From assembly GCA_031553225.1 (NCBI GenBank), contig JAVBLU010000042.1, forward strand, positions 24,953-88,952: DNA of 64,000 nucleotides, written 5' to 3'. Below, piece by piece: positions 1-8,440 of the stretch. This stretch comes from JAVBLU01 sp031553225 (GTDB taxonomy: Bacteria; Bacillota; Clostridia; Christensenellales; UBA1750). Numbering within the stretch: position 1 is the stretch's first letter; every line of letters begins with the position of its first letter. The notes below the pieces were generated by a model. That model saw only the letters and a program-made list of their open reading frames with translations. It was not told the origin of the DNA and made no database searches. The position numbers were made by a program, and so were the translations under genes.

Positions 1-8
1 TTGAGTAG
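1..8 (+). other. 3' end of an upstream reading frame (partial)
   Basis: The first eight bases end in TAG, directly abutting the ATG of cheD. This is what the end of a preceding operon gene would look like. In related chemotaxis operons that gene is often cheC or cheW, but nothing here identifies it. Confidence 0.3.
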
Positions 9-497
9 ATGAGCGGCACGATCATTGTCGGCATGGCCGACATGAAGACGGGGCGGGGCGGCGACATACTGACCACGCTTGGGCTTGGCAGCTGCGTCGG
101 CATCACGCTGTTCGACCAGCTGAGCGGCATCGGCGGTATGGTGCACGTGATGCTGCCCGATTCCAAAGCTTTCCGCGCCGAGACCGCCATGCCCGCCAAG
201 TTTGCCGACACGGGCATCGCCCTTTTGCGCGACAGCATCCTGCGCATGGGCGCGCGCCAGGGCAACCTTGTGGCCAAGATTGCCGGCGGGGCGAACATGT
301 TTACGCAGACCTCCGGGTCGGACGTTCTGCGCATCGGCGCGCGCAACGCGCAAAGCGCCCGCGACGTTCTGCGGGGCCTTAGCATAGGCATCGTGTCCGA
401 CGACACGGGGGGCACTTACGGGCGTACAATCTCCCTGTCCACCGCAGATGGGCGCCTGCTCGTCAAGACGATTGGACACGGCGAGCGGTATATCTAA
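9..497 (+). CDS. cheD: Chemoreceptor glutamine deamidase CheD
   Basis: This cytoplasmic enzyme deamidates, and can demethylate, specific glutamines of chemoreceptors and thereby tunes receptor signalling. In Bacillus-type chemotaxis it also partners with CheC. The protein is 162 residues, normal for the family. It carries the catalytic Cys in LGLGSCVGITLFD (about residue 28) and the catalytic His in GGMVHVMLPDS, with the C-terminal GGTYGRT segment usual for CheD. It starts right after an upstream stop codon and is followed 58 nt later by cheY, so it belongs to the chemotaxis operon. CheC itself is not visible in the window and may lie upstream. Confidence 0.95.
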   Translation: MSGTIIVGMADMKTGRGGDILTTLGLGSCVGITLFDQLSGIGGMVHVMLPDSKAFRAETAMPAKFADTGIALLRDSILRMGARQGNLVAKIAGGANMFTQTSGSDVLRIGARNAQSARDVLRGLSIGIVSDDTGGTYGRTISLSTADGRLLVKTIGHGERYI

Positions 498-555
498 GCC
501 GGGCCAGAGGACTACCATTTCATACCTGTGTACTGCTAAGGAGGGCTTAACCAGC

Positions 556-909
556 ATGCGGAAAGTGCTAGTCGTAGACGATGCGGCGTTCATGCGCGTC
601 TCCATCAAGAACTCGCTCACCAAGAACGGCTTTGAGGTTGTGGGCGAGGCGGAGAACGGGCAGGTGGCCGTGGCGCGCTATCAGGAGCTGCATCCCGACA
701 TTGTCACCATGGACATCACCATGCCCGTGATGGACGGTTTGGCCGCCCTGAAAGAAATAAAAAAGATCGACCCGAAGGCCGTCATCGTCATGATCTCGGC
801 CATGGGCCAGGAGTCCATGGTGCGCGAGGCCGTCATGTCCGGCGCCAAGGGCTTTATCGTAAAGCCGTTTAAAGAGGACGCGCTCATCGGCGCCCTGTCC
901 AAGTTCTAA
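556..909 (+). CDS. cheY: Chemotaxis response regulator CheY
   Basis: This is a single-domain receiver that CheA phosphorylates and that then acts at the flagellar switch. I start it at the ATG at 556 (MRKVLVVDDAAFMR), preceded by GGAGGG at about 540. Longer in-frame extensions would run into the end of cheD. The 117-residue protein has the acidic pair in VVDDAAF, the phospho-acceptor Asp53 in IVTMDITMPVMDG, the switch Ser/Thr in MISAMGQ and the conserved Lys in IVKPF. No output domain follows, as expected for CheY. It lies between cheD and cheA in the same operon. Confidence 0.95.
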   Translation: MRKVLVVDDAAFMRVSIKNSLTKNGFEVVGEAENGQVAVARYQELHPDIVTMDITMPVMDGLAALKEIKKIDPKAVIVMISAMGQESMVREAVMSGAKGFIVKPFKEDALIGALSKF

Positions 910-1044
910 GCACGTTTCACGCTCTTCCCTTTTATGTGCGCATGCGCAAAGCGCGCGCCGGTTTGCGGCGCATGCGCCTTGCGGGCGTACCGTCGCAAGC
1001 ACATCCCCCGCCCACACATCGGCGTCAAAAAGGACGGTGTTCCT

Positions 1045-3111
1045 ATGTCTATGGTCGATCCATTGCTGGACGTATATATGTTTGAAAACACCCAGCTGCT
1101 CGAGCAGCTGGAGGAAATTCTGCTGACTGCGGAAAAGAATACGTCCATGTCGGCGGATCAAATCGCCGAGATCTTCCGCATCATGCACACGATCAAGGGA
1201 TCGTCGGCCATGATGCAGTTCGACGTGGTGGCGCATTTGGCGCACGCGGTGGAGGATTTGTTCTCCTTCATGCGCGAGCGCACGCCCCGCGCGGGCGATT
1301 GGTCGCGCATCTTCGACATCGTGCTCACGGCCGCCGATTTCCTGAAGTCCGAGATGGCCAAGATCGCGCAGGGCCTGCCGTGCGACGGCGATTCCGAGCA
1401 GCTTCGGGCGACCATCGCCGACTACGTCTCCCAGCTGAAAAACCGCAAGGCGGAGGGCCCCGAGCACCACGAAACCGTGCCGGAGGGCACGGCGGACATG
1501 GAGCTGGAGATGGACGCCCGCTACTACCGCGCGCTTGTGCACTTTGAAAACGAGTGCAAGATGGAGAACGTGCGGGCGTTTGGCATCGTGTCCGCGGTGA
1601 CCGAGCTGTGCTCGCGCCTGGCCCACGTGCCCGACGACATTCTGGCCATCGACGCGGACGAGCACATCGTGGAAAACGGGTTCCTCCTGTTCATGCGCTC
1701 GGATGCCGATCCGGCCGTGCTGAAGGGCAAGATCGCCGAGGCGCTGTTTTTAAAGGATCTGACCTTCGACGAGGTACCGGCAAGCAGCCCGGAGCTTCCA
1801 TCTGCGCTGCGCGTGGTCGCCCCCGAGGAAAAGCCCGCCGCCGCCGATGAAAAGCCCGCCCCCGGCGCTCCGGCATCCGCCGCAAGCGCCCCCGCGCCCG
1901 GCGCGCCCGCCCCGGTCCCCGCCGCCGCGCCCGCGGGCGAGGTAAAGCAGAACATGATCTCGGTGAACATCAACAAGCTGGACAAGCTGATGGGCCTGGT
2001 GGGGGAAATCGTCACCACCGAGTCGATGGTCACCAAGAACCCCGATATTGTGAACATGCGCCTGGACAACTTCACCAAGGCCGCGCGCGAGCTGCGCAAG
2101 CTGACCGACGAGCTGCAGGAAGTGGTCATGTCCATCCGCATGGTGCCCATCTCCTCCACCTTCCATAAAATGACGCGCATCGTGCGCGACATGTGCAAGA
2201 AGGTGAACAAGGAGGCCGAGCTGGTCATTTTGGGTGAGGAGACCGAGGTGGACAAGAACATCATCGACAATCTCTCCGACCCGCTCATGCACATCATCCG
2301 CAACTCCATGGACCACGGCCTGGAGTCCGGCGAGGAGCGGCTGGCCAAGGGCAAGCCCGCGCAGGGCAAGATCGTGCTGGAGGCCCGCAACACGGGCGGC
2401 GACGTCATCATCGTCGTGTCCGACGACGGCCGGGGCCTCAACCGCGAGAAGATCGTAAAAAAAGCCATCGAGAAAGGCCTCACCACCAAGACCGACGCGG
2501 AGCTTACCGACAAGGAAGCCTACGCCTTCATCATGTACCCCGGCTTCTCCACCAAGGAACAGGTAAGCGAATTCTCCGGGCGCGGCGTGGGCATGGACGT
2601 GGTGCGCAAGAACATCGAAAAGGTCGGCGGCACGATGACCCTGGAGTCCGTTCCGGACAAGGGCACGACCGTCACCATCAAGATCCCGCTCACGCTGGCC
2701 ATCATGGAAGGCATGCAGATCAACGTGGGCGAGAACGTGTATATCGTGCCCGTGCTCACCATCCAGCAAAGCGTCAAGCCCTCCCAGGAGGATCTGGTGA
2801 TCGACCCCAACGGCAACGAGCTCATCATCATTCACGGCGAGAGTTACCCCATCGTCCGCCTGTCCGAGCGTTTCGGCGTAAGCAGCGCCGTCACCGAGCT
2901 GACGGAGGGCATCCTGATGCGCGTGGAGACGGACAACAAAACCGCCTGCCTGTTCGCCGACGAGCTGATCGGCGAGGTGCAGGCCGTGGTACAGCCCCTT
3001 CCGCCCTACATTGCCAAACAGATGAGCGATACCAAGGGCCTGGCCGGATGCACGCTGATGGGCGACGGCACCATATCGCTCATCCTCAACATCAATGGGC
3101 TGCTTGCTTAA
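1045..3111 (+). CDS. cheA: Chemotaxis sensor histidine kinase CheA
   Basis: CheA is the central chemotaxis kinase. It autophosphorylates under control of receptor/CheW arrays and passes phosphate to CheY and CheV. I chose the ATG at 1045 (MSMVDPLLDV), preceded by AAGGA at about 1031. The 688 residues hold a P1 Hpt domain with His48 in IMHTIKGSSAMM, a P2-like region at about 170-270, and an Ala/Pro-rich linker. The P3 dimerisation helices begin at NKLDKLMGLVGEIV, followed by a P4 ATPase (DPLMHIIRNSMDHGLE, DDGRGLN, GRGVGMDVV) and a C-terminal P5 CheW-like domain. Length and domain order are canonical. It follows cheY by 135 nt and precedes an EAL/HDOD gene by 19 nt. Confidence 0.96.
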   Translation: MSMVDPLLDVYMFENTQLLEQLEEILLTAEKNTSMSADQIAEIFRIMHTIKGSSAMMQFDVVAHLAHAVEDLFSFMRERTPRAGDWSRIFDIVLTAADFLKSEMAKIAQGLPCDGDSEQLRATIADYVSQLKNRKAEGPEHHETVPEGTADMELEMDARYYRALVHFENECKMENVRAFGIVSAVTELCSRLAHVPDDILAIDADEHIVENGFLLFMRSDADPAVLKGKIAEALFLKDLTFDEVPASSPELPSALRVVAPEEKPAAADEKPAPGAPASAASAPAPGAPAPVPAAAPAGEVKQNMISVNINKLDKLMGLVGEIVTTESMVTKNPDIVNMRLDNFTKAARELRKLTDELQEVVMSIRMVPISSTFHKMTRIVRDMCKKVNKEAELVILGEETEVDKNIIDNLSDPLMHIIRNSMDHGLESGEERLAKGKPAQGKIVLEARNTGGDVIIVVSDDGRGLNREKIVKKAIEKGLTTKTDAELTDKEAYAFIMYPGFSTKEQVSEFSGRGVGMDVVRKNIEKVGGTMTLESVPDKGTTVTIKIPLTLAIMEGMQINVGENVYIVPVLTIQQSVKPSQEDLVIDPNGNELIIIHGESYPIVRLSERFGVSSAVTELTEGILMRVETDNKTACLFADELIGEVQAVVQPLPPYIAKQMSDTKGLAGCTLMGDGTISLILNINGLLA

Positions 3112-3130
3112 CCATTTCTGACCAACAGGG

Positions 3131-4357
3131 ATGATGCCCGTGACAATCTGCGTCGCACGACAACCGATCTTTGACAGGTCTTTGCACGTATTTGGGTACG
3201 AGCTTTTGTACCGCGCCTCGGAGGAGCAGAACTACTTCACGGACGCCCTGCCGGACGAGGCTTCCTCGCGCGTGGTGATGGACAGCTTTCACGGCATTGG
3301 CATCAACAAGATGGTGGGCCGCAGCCGGGCGTTCATCAACTTTACCGGCCACATGCTGGAGAGCGAGGTCGCCACGCTGTTTCCGCCCAAACGCCTTGTG
3401 GTGGAAATACTGGAGAGCGTGGCCCCAAGCGACGCCGTGGTGGAGAAGTGCCAGTCCCTCAAGGCCCGCGGCTATCAGCTGGCGCTGGACGATTTTGTGT
3501 TTACCGAGCAATACCTGCCGCTGGTGCAGCTGTGCGATATCATCAAGATTGACTTTCGCTCGACCAGCCGCGAGGACATCGCCGGATACATTCGCCGCTT
3601 CAAGCGGCACGGGCTGCGCTTCCTGGCGGAAAAGATCGAGACGCGCGAGGAGTTTGACGAGGCGGTCGCCCTGGGCTTTAAGTACTTTCAGGGGTACTTC
3701 CTCTCCCGGCCGGTCATCCTGCGCGGGGAAAAGCTGCGGCCGCTTAACTCCAACTATGTGCGGCTTCTGCAGATCGTCAACCGCCAGGAGTACTCGCTGC
3801 GCGAGGTGGCGGACATCATCGAGCAGGATCTGTCCATGTCCTACGACATCCTGCGTATGGTCAACTCCGTGGCCATGGGGTTCATCATCAAAATACAAAG
3901 CGTGCGGCACGCCGTGGTGGCCATGGGCATGAACGAGTGCCGCAAGTGGGTATCGCTGGTGGCCATGGCGGGCATCAACAAGGATCAGCCCACCGAGCTT
4001 TTGCACCTCTCCCTCATCCGCGCGCGCTTCGCGCAAAACCTTGGCCGCCTTACCCGCGCTGCCGACCAGGACCTGCTGTTTATGATGGGGCTGTTCTCCA
4101 CGATGGACGTGATCACAGGCAACACGTTTGCGGCCATCTTCCGCGCCATTCCCGCCGCGCCGGACGTGGTGAGCGCCTTAACGCAGCAAACCGGCCCACT
4201 GGCCCCTTACCTGGCCCTCATCTTCGCGCAGGAGCGCGGCCAGTGGGAGGAGGCCGCCCGCCTGGGCGCGGGGCTGTCCATCCCGCAGGTCTCCGTTACA
4301 AACGCTTACCTGGACGCCCTGTCCTGGTGCATCGGCATCTTTGAGGGCACGGCCTGA
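3131..4357 (+). CDS. EAL-HDOD signalling protein (YuxH type)
   Basis: This 408-residue soluble protein joins an N-terminal EAL-type domain (about 1-210) to a C-terminal HDOD domain (about 210-405). The EAL part begins with VARQPIFDR and GYELLYR, typical of the YuxH branch, where EAL reads ELL. Other EAL positions are kept: NFTG, the Glu in VVEILES, the DD in LALDDFV, the Lys in IIKIDF, AEKIE and FQGYFLSRP. The HDOD part is a catalytically incomplete HD relative that usually mediates protein contacts. Members of this branch are thought to signal or bind rather than to be robust c-di-GMP phosphodiesterases. Its place between cheA and cheV suggests a chemotaxis/motility role. The start is uncertain among ATG 3131, ATG 3134 and GTG 3140. 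Confidence 0.85.
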   Translation: MMPVTICVARQPIFDRSLHVFGYELLYRASEEQNYFTDALPDEASSRVVMDSFHGIGINKMVGRSRAFINFTGHMLESEVATLFPPKRLVVEILESVAPSDAVVEKCQSLKARGYQLALDDFVFTEQYLPLVQLCDIIKIDFRSTSREDIAGYIRRFKRHGLRFLAEKIETREEFDEAVALGFKYFQGYFLSRPVILRGEKLRPLNSNYVRLLQIVNRQEYSLREVADIIEQDLSMSYDILRMVNSVAMGFIIKIQSVRHAVVAMGMNECRKWVSLVAMAGINKDQPTELLHLSLIRARFAQNLGRLTRAADQDLLFMMGLFSTMDVITGNTFAAIFRAIPAAPDVVSALTQQTGPLAPYLALIFAQERGQWEEAARLGAGLSIPQVSVTNAYLDALSWCIGIFEGTA

Positions 4358-4398
4358 CGCCTTGCGACACTTTCACTCTTACGGGGAGGGCTCAAACG

Positions 4399-5319
4399 AT
4401 GAGCACGAAAACAGACATTCTGCTGGAGGCCGGCACCAACGAGCTTGAGGTGCTGGAGTTCACCGTGGCCGGGAACAGCTTTGGCATCAACGTGGCCAAG
4501 GTGAGCGACCTTCTGCGCTATGACAAAATTCAGCTCATGCCGCGCGCCCACCCGTGCGTGGAGGGCATCTTTCAGCCGCGCGAGCGGGTGTACACGGTGA
4601 TCGACCTGGCGGGGTACCTGGGCCTTGGCCCCTCCGCCGACCCCGCGCACGATATCCTCATCATCGCCTCTTTCAACCAGATCGAGGTGGCCTTCCACGT
4701 GCACTCCGTGGAGAGCATCCACCGCATCTCCTGGTCGGCCATCGAAAAGCCCAGCGAGACGATCTACGGCGGCAACGACGGCATCGTTACGGGCATCGCC
4801 CGCGTGCGCGCCGACAAGACCGTGCTGATCATCGATTTTGAAAAGATCATCTTCGACATCGCGCCCCGCACGGGCCTGAAGATGGACGAGATTGAGAAAC
4901 TGGGCGCGCGCGTGCCCAGCGAAACGCCCCTGCTGATCGCCGAGGACTCGGTGCTGCTGCGCCGCATGCTCTCCGACGCGCTCACCAAGGCGGGCTACAC
5001 GAACCTGACGATCTGCGACAACGGCCAGGAGGCCTGGGACGCCATCCTTCGCTACAAATCGACGGGGATGCCCGTCGCTTCGCAGCTGGGCGCGGTCATC
5101 ACGGACATCGAGATGCCCCAGATGGACGGCCTGCATCTGACCAAGCTCATTCGCACGGATCCGTACACCGCGCTCGTCCCGGTCATCGTGTTCTCCTCGC
5201 TCATCGACGAGGCCATGCAGCTCAAATGCATTCAGGTGGGCGCAACAGCCCAGCTCTCCAAGCCGGAGATCGGGAACCTGGTGAGCCTGATCGACAAAGC
5301 CGTGAACAACCGCATGTAG
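4399..5319 (+). CDS. cheV: Chemotaxis coupling/adaptation protein CheV
   Basis: CheV fuses a CheW-like adaptor that connects receptors to CheA with a receiver domain that takes phosphate from CheA and aids adaptation. The 306-residue product has the CheW-like domain at about 10-155 (LEFTVAGNSFGINVAKV, GIFQPRERVYTVIDLAGYLG). The receiver follows at about 172-306, with ED in IAEDSVLLRRML, the acceptor Asp236 in AVITDIEMPQMDGL and the conserved Lys in LSKPE. GGGGAGGG stands just before the ATG. It is the last gene of the chemotaxis block and is followed by a hairpin terminator at 5386-5421. Confidence 0.95.
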   Translation: MSTKTDILLEAGTNELEVLEFTVAGNSFGINVAKVSDLLRYDKIQLMPRAHPCVEGIFQPRERVYTVIDLAGYLGLGPSADPAHDILIIASFNQIEVAFHVHSVESIHRISWSAIEKPSETIYGGNDGIVTGIARVRADKTVLIIDFEKIIFDIAPRTGLKMDEIEKLGARVPSETPLLIAEDSVLLRRMLSDALTKAGYTNLTICDNGQEAWDAILRYKSTGMPVASQLGAVITDIEMPQMDGLHLTKLIRTDPYTALVPVIVFSSLIDEAMQLKCIQVGATAQLSKPEIGNLVSLIDKAVNNRM

Positions 5320-5385
5320 TTTGTGCCGAAGGCCCCTGCAGCCGCCCGAGCGCTCGGCACCCTCAAGGCCCCTCCCGTCCGCGCT

Positions 5386-5421
5386 GCGCCGCCGGCCCAA
5401 AAAGGCCGGGGGCGCTTTTTT
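5386..5421 (+). terminator. Rho-independent terminator after cheV
   Basis: GCGCC and CCGGCC arms pair with GGCCGG and GGCGC across a CAAAAA loop, with one mismatch between the two stem parts, and a run of six T follows. It sits 66 nt after the cheV stop and closes the chemotaxis operon. Confidence 0.85.
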
Positions 5422-5436
5422 GTGCGTTTTGCGCGC

Positions 5437-5465
5437 ATGACAGGCCTTGGGGCGTATGGTACAAT
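5437..5465 (+). promoter_or_regulatory. Sigma-A promoter for the GH29 gene
   Basis: ATGACA at 5437-5442 (5/6 match to TTGACA), a 17-nt spacer and TACAAT at 5460-5465 with an extended TGG in front. It lies between the cheV terminator and the fucosidase start. Confidence 0.65.
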
Positions 5466-5519
5466 GATGGCCTGGACATCTCCTCCGCCATGCGTATACG
5501 AAAGGGGCCGTGAGAGCAA

Positions 5520-7001
5520 ATGGAGCGATACCCGTACCAAAAAGGCGCGTATGAAGCCAGCTTTGAAAGCCTGCAGACTTACGCCTGCCCGGACTGGTTC
5601 CGCGACGCCAAGTTTGGCGTCTGGAGCCACTGGGGCCCGCAGTCCGTGCCCATGTACGGCGACTGGTACGCCCGGCGGATGTACGTTGAAGGTTCCGATC
5701 AATACCGCTACCACCTGCGGCATTACGGCCACCCGTCCCGGTTCGGCTACAAGGATCTGGCCGCGCTGTGGAAGGCGGAGAACTTCGACCCGGACGGCCT
5801 GATGGCGCGTTACAAGGCCGCCGGAGCGCGGTATTTTATGGGCCAGTGCATGCACCACGACCACTTCTTCAACTACCCCTCCCGCGTGAACGCCTTCAAC
5901 AGCGCGAACGTGGGCCCGCACAAGGACATCTGCGGCCTTTGGAAGGCCGCCGCCGACAAACAGGGGCTGCGCTTCGGCCTGAGCGAGCACCTGGGCGCGA
6001 CGTATGTGTGGTGGTCCACAAACAAGGGCGCAGACGTGCAGGGCCCTTACGCGGGCGTGCCCTACGACGGCTCCGACCCCGCCAATGCCGACATCTACCT
6101 GCGCAACCGCGAGCACTATCGCCCCCTGCCGGAGGGCGAGGCGGCGCAGCCCTGGTACACGCAAAACGAGGACTGGCACCGTTACTGGCACAGCGCCATC
6201 ACCGAGGTGATCGACCGCTACGCCCCGGACCTGCTGTACTCCGACGGCCCGCTGCCCTTCGGCGCGCGCGGCGAGTCGCAGCCCGGCGACGCGGCGTTTT
6301 CCGCGGGGCTGTCGGCCGTGGCGCACCTGTACAACGCCTCCTGCGCCCGAAACGGCAGCAACCAGGCCGTATACCTGCAAAAGGACCGCCGGCCCCAGAT
6401 TTACAGCGTAGGCGTGCTGGACATAGAAAAAAGCCAGCTGCCAGGGATAGCCGAGCAGCCATGGCACACGGACACGTGCATCGGCAACTGGTTTTACGAC
6501 GTGCGGCAGGTGTACAAGAAAGGCCACCACGTGGCGGAAATGCTCGTGGACATCATCGCCAAGAACGGCTGCATGCTGCTCAACATTCTGCAAAAGCCCG
6601 ACGGATCCATCGACGAGGAAGCCGCTTTTCTGTTAAAACAGCTGACGGTCTGGTTTGCGGCCAACGGCGAGGGCGTGTACGGCACGCGGCCCTTCCGCGT
6701 GTTCGGCGAGGGCCCCTCGCAGGTGGCCATCCAGGGCTACAAGGAGGACGCTGTGCCCTGGACGGATGCAGACATACGCTTTACGGCCAAGGGCAAGGCG
6801 GTGTACGCTTTCTTAATGCGCGCCCCGCAGAACGGCGTGGCCGTTATCAAAAGTCTTCTGCCAACGCAGAGGGTGGCCGCGGTGTCCCTTCTGGGCCATG
6901 GGCCGGTCCCCTTCGTTCAGGCCTTCGGCCCGGTCAGCGCGCAGCTGCCCTCGGCTTTGCCCGCGCCCTTCGTGCCCTGCCTAAAAATCGAGCTTGAGTA
7001 A
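5520..7001 (+). CDS. Alpha-L-fucosidase, GH29 family
   Basis: GH29 enzymes release terminal alpha-L-fucose from glycans by a retaining mechanism. The 493-residue protein opens the catalytic barrel with WFRDAKFGVWSHWGPQSV and has the active-site His pair in MGQCMHHDHFFNY. It carries the nucleophile-type Asp in LLYSDGPLPF, where the family consensus is LWxDG. C-terminal beta-rich residues 400-493 fit the usual accessory domain. There is no signal peptide, so it probably acts on imported fucosylated oligosaccharides. AAAGGGG lies 13 nt before the ATG. It stands alone with its own promoter, and no sugar transporter is adjacent. Substrate linkage cannot be read from sequence. Confidence 0.88.
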   Translation: MERYPYQKGAYEASFESLQTYACPDWFRDAKFGVWSHWGPQSVPMYGDWYARRMYVEGSDQYRYHLRHYGHPSRFGYKDLAALWKAENFDPDGLMARYKAAGARYFMGQCMHHDHFFNYPSRVNAFNSANVGPHKDICGLWKAAADKQGLRFGLSEHLGATYVWWSTNKGADVQGPYAGVPYDGSDPANADIYLRNREHYRPLPEGEAAQPWYTQNEDWHRYWHSAITEVIDRYAPDLLYSDGPLPFGARGESQPGDAAFSAGLSAVAHLYNASCARNGSNQAVYLQKDRRPQIYSVGVLDIEKSQLPGIAEQPWHTDTCIGNWFYDVRQVYKKGHHVAEMLVDIIAKNGCMLLNILQKPDGSIDEEAAFLLKQLTVWFAANGEGVYGTRPFRVFGEGPSQVAIQGYKEDAVPWTDADIRFTAKGKAVYAFLMRAPQNGVAVIKSLLPTQRVAAVSLLGHGPVPFVQAFGPVSAQLPSALPAPFVPCLKIELE

Positions 7002-7090
7002 TTTGTTTTTGCTGTTTCATCTCGCGCTGCGCGCGGTATATATCAGCACGACGGACATGAACGACATGAATCCTTCAGGAGGTTGTACAC

Positions 7091-7636
7091 ATGAAAAAGT
7101 GGGTTTGCTCGGTTTGCGGCTATGTGCACGAGGGCCCGGAGGCCCCCGACAAGTGCCCCCAGTGCGGCGCGCCCAAGGCCAAGTTTAACGAAGCGCCCGC
7201 CGCGGGCCTGGCCTTCGCCGACGAGCACCGCATCGGCGTCGCCAAGGACGTGGACGCCCAGGTGCTGCAAGGCCTGCGCGAGAACTTTACCGGCGAGTGC
7301 ACCGAGGTGGGCATGTATCTGGCCATGTCCAGGCAGGCCGACCGCGAGGGCTTCCCCGAGGTGGCCGAGGCCTACAAGCGCATCGCCTTTGAGGAGGCCG
7401 AGCACGCCGCCCGCTTTGCGGAGCTTCTGGGCGAGGTGGTCGCCCCCTCCACCAAAAAGAACCTGGAAATGCGCGTGATGGCCGAGCACGGCGCCACCCA
7501 GGGCAAGAAGGACATCGCCACCCGCGCCAAGGAGCTGGGCCTGGACGCTATCCACGACACGGTGCATGAGATGGCCAAGGACGAGGCGCGCCACGGCAAG
7601 GCCTTCCAAGGGCTGCTGGAGCGTTACTTCAAGTAA
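7091..7636 (+). CDS. Reverse rubrerythrin (N-terminal rubredoxin, C-terminal ferritin-like diiron domain)
   Basis: Rubrerythrins reduce hydrogen peroxide, and some reduce oxygen, in anaerobes. The rubredoxin iron site is at the N terminus (Cys6 and Cys9 in VCSVCGY, Cys22 and Cys25 in KCPQCGA), the opposite order to classical rubrerythrin. This matches the clostridial 'reverse' type. The ferritin-like four-helix domain follows, with diiron ligands in ENFTGECTEVGMYL, AFEEAEHAARF, MAEHG and KDEARHGKAF. The gene is 181 residues long with AGGAGG before the ATG. It is monocistronic, with a hairpin terminator about 40 nt downstream. The physiological electron donor is not shown by the context. Confidence 0.9.
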   Translation: MKKWVCSVCGYVHEGPEAPDKCPQCGAPKAKFNEAPAAGLAFADEHRIGVAKDVDAQVLQGLRENFTGECTEVGMYLAMSRQADREGFPEVAEAYKRIAFEEAEHAARFAELLGEVVAPSTKKNLEMRVMAEHGATQGKKDIATRAKELGLDAIHDTVHEMAKDEARHGKAFQGLLERYFK

Positions 7637-7673
7637 ACCGCCCCTGGACGGACGCCGCCCCTGCGCCAATAAG

Positions 7674-7707
7674 GAGCCCTGGTCGCTGAAGCGCCCAGGG
7701 CTCTTTC
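7674..7707. terminator. Hairpin terminator between convergent rubrerythrin and ECF S-component genes
   Basis: AGCCCTGG (7675-7682) pairs with CCAGGGCT (7695-7702), followed by CTTTCG on the plus strand and CCTTATT on the minus strand. It probably ends both convergent genes. The T tracts are short. Confidence 0.6.
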
Positions 7708-7716
7708 GTATGGGGC

Positions 7717-8262
7717 CTACGCCTTCGGGGGTGTTTTCTGCGCAAAGCGCGCAAGCACAAGCGCAAGCGCGGGCAAAACGGCCAGCTGCGCGGCGATGCC
7801 CGGCAGGGCGCGCACGAAGGAGGCGGCAAGCCAGGCCTGCAGGGAGTAGCGGCCGGCCTGAAAAAACAAAGCGTTGACGGCGCCGGCCGCCAGGCGCCCG
7901 GCGAGCATTGCGGCAACCAGGGCGATGTACAGGCGCGCAAGGCTTGGCAGCGAAGGCGCGCGGCGGGCAATCAAGCGCGGGAGGAGCCCTGCGACCAAGC
8001 CGTACACGGCCAGCTCGCAGGTCATGGCAGGCAGGATGGCCATGGGCGGCATGCCGGTGATCAGGCAGGACATGAGCGGCGCGAGCAGACCGCAGGCAAA
8101 GCCGAGGGGGGCGCCGAGCAGCAGACCGCACAGCAGAACGGGCAGGTGCATGGGCAAAAAGACGCCGCCGGCGTTGGGAACCGCGTGAAAAGCCATGGGC
8201 AGCGCCACGGCAAGGGCCAGAAACAGGGCGGCAAGCACCAGGCTGCGTACATCGGTCTTCAT
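7717..8262 (-). CDS. ECF transporter substrate-binding (S) component, substrate unknown
   Basis: The 181-residue product is almost wholly hydrophobic, with about five to six membrane helices (for example LVLAALFLALAVALPMAF and FACGLLAPLMSCLITGM). It has the small size and Gly/Ala-rich packing of energy-coupling-factor S components. Such proteins bind a vitamin or metal precursor and dock on a shared EcfT/EcfA module encoded elsewhere. I chose the ATG at 8262 (MKTDVRSLV), which has GGAGG eight nt upstream. A longer frame to 8397 would translate the structured leader. No ECF ATPase or T component is nearby, so it is probably a group II (shared energiser) unit. I cannot tell which vitamin it carries. 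Confidence 0.75.
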   Translation of the reverse strand: MKTDVRSLVLAALFLALAVALPMAFHAVPNAGGVFLPMHLPVLLCGLLLGAPLGFACGLLAPLMSCLITGMPPMAILPAMTCELAVYGLVAGLLPRLIARRAPSLPSLARLYIALVAAMLAGRLAAGAVNALFFQAGRYSLQAWLAASFVRALPGIAAQLAVLPALALVLARFAQKTPPKA

Positions 8263-8400
8263 GGGCGTACTCCTCCGCAACAAAAAAAATAGAAGCCCCG
8301 GCCGTCCCGCCTGCGGCGGAACAAAAGCCTTCATGGCTTCGTAATGCACTGGATTGAAGGAAACTGCGGGCCTGCGTCCACCTTCATGGCGGATCATGAG
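8263..8400 (-). promoter_or_regulatory. Structured leader upstream of the ECF S component, candidate riboswitch/attenuator
   Basis: Read on the minus strand, this 5' region has several short pairings. GAAGCC can pair with the nearby AGGCTT(T), or with a later GGCTTC that ends in a run of eight T at 8282-8289. A CCGCC/GGCGG hairpin and a TGAAGG/CCTTCA pairing lie further in or upstream. The two exclusive partners for GAAGCC plus a T run resemble an attenuator. I could not match it to the FMN, TPP, THF, cobalamin or preQ1 consensus by eye. Confidence 0.45.
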
Positions 8401-8440
8401 TGACAGTATACCACCAAAAAGGGGGCCGGCGCAAGTGCGC

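Noticed and set aside
568..1665. A 365-codon minus-strand frame over cheY and cheA
   Set aside because: Its translation is His/Arg/Val-rich shadow of real genes on the other strand.
8263..8400. Known vitamin riboswitch (FMN, TPP, THF, cobalamin, preQ1) before the ECF S gene
   Set aside because: Conserved core sequences of these classes were not found by eye, so only an unassigned structured leader is reported.
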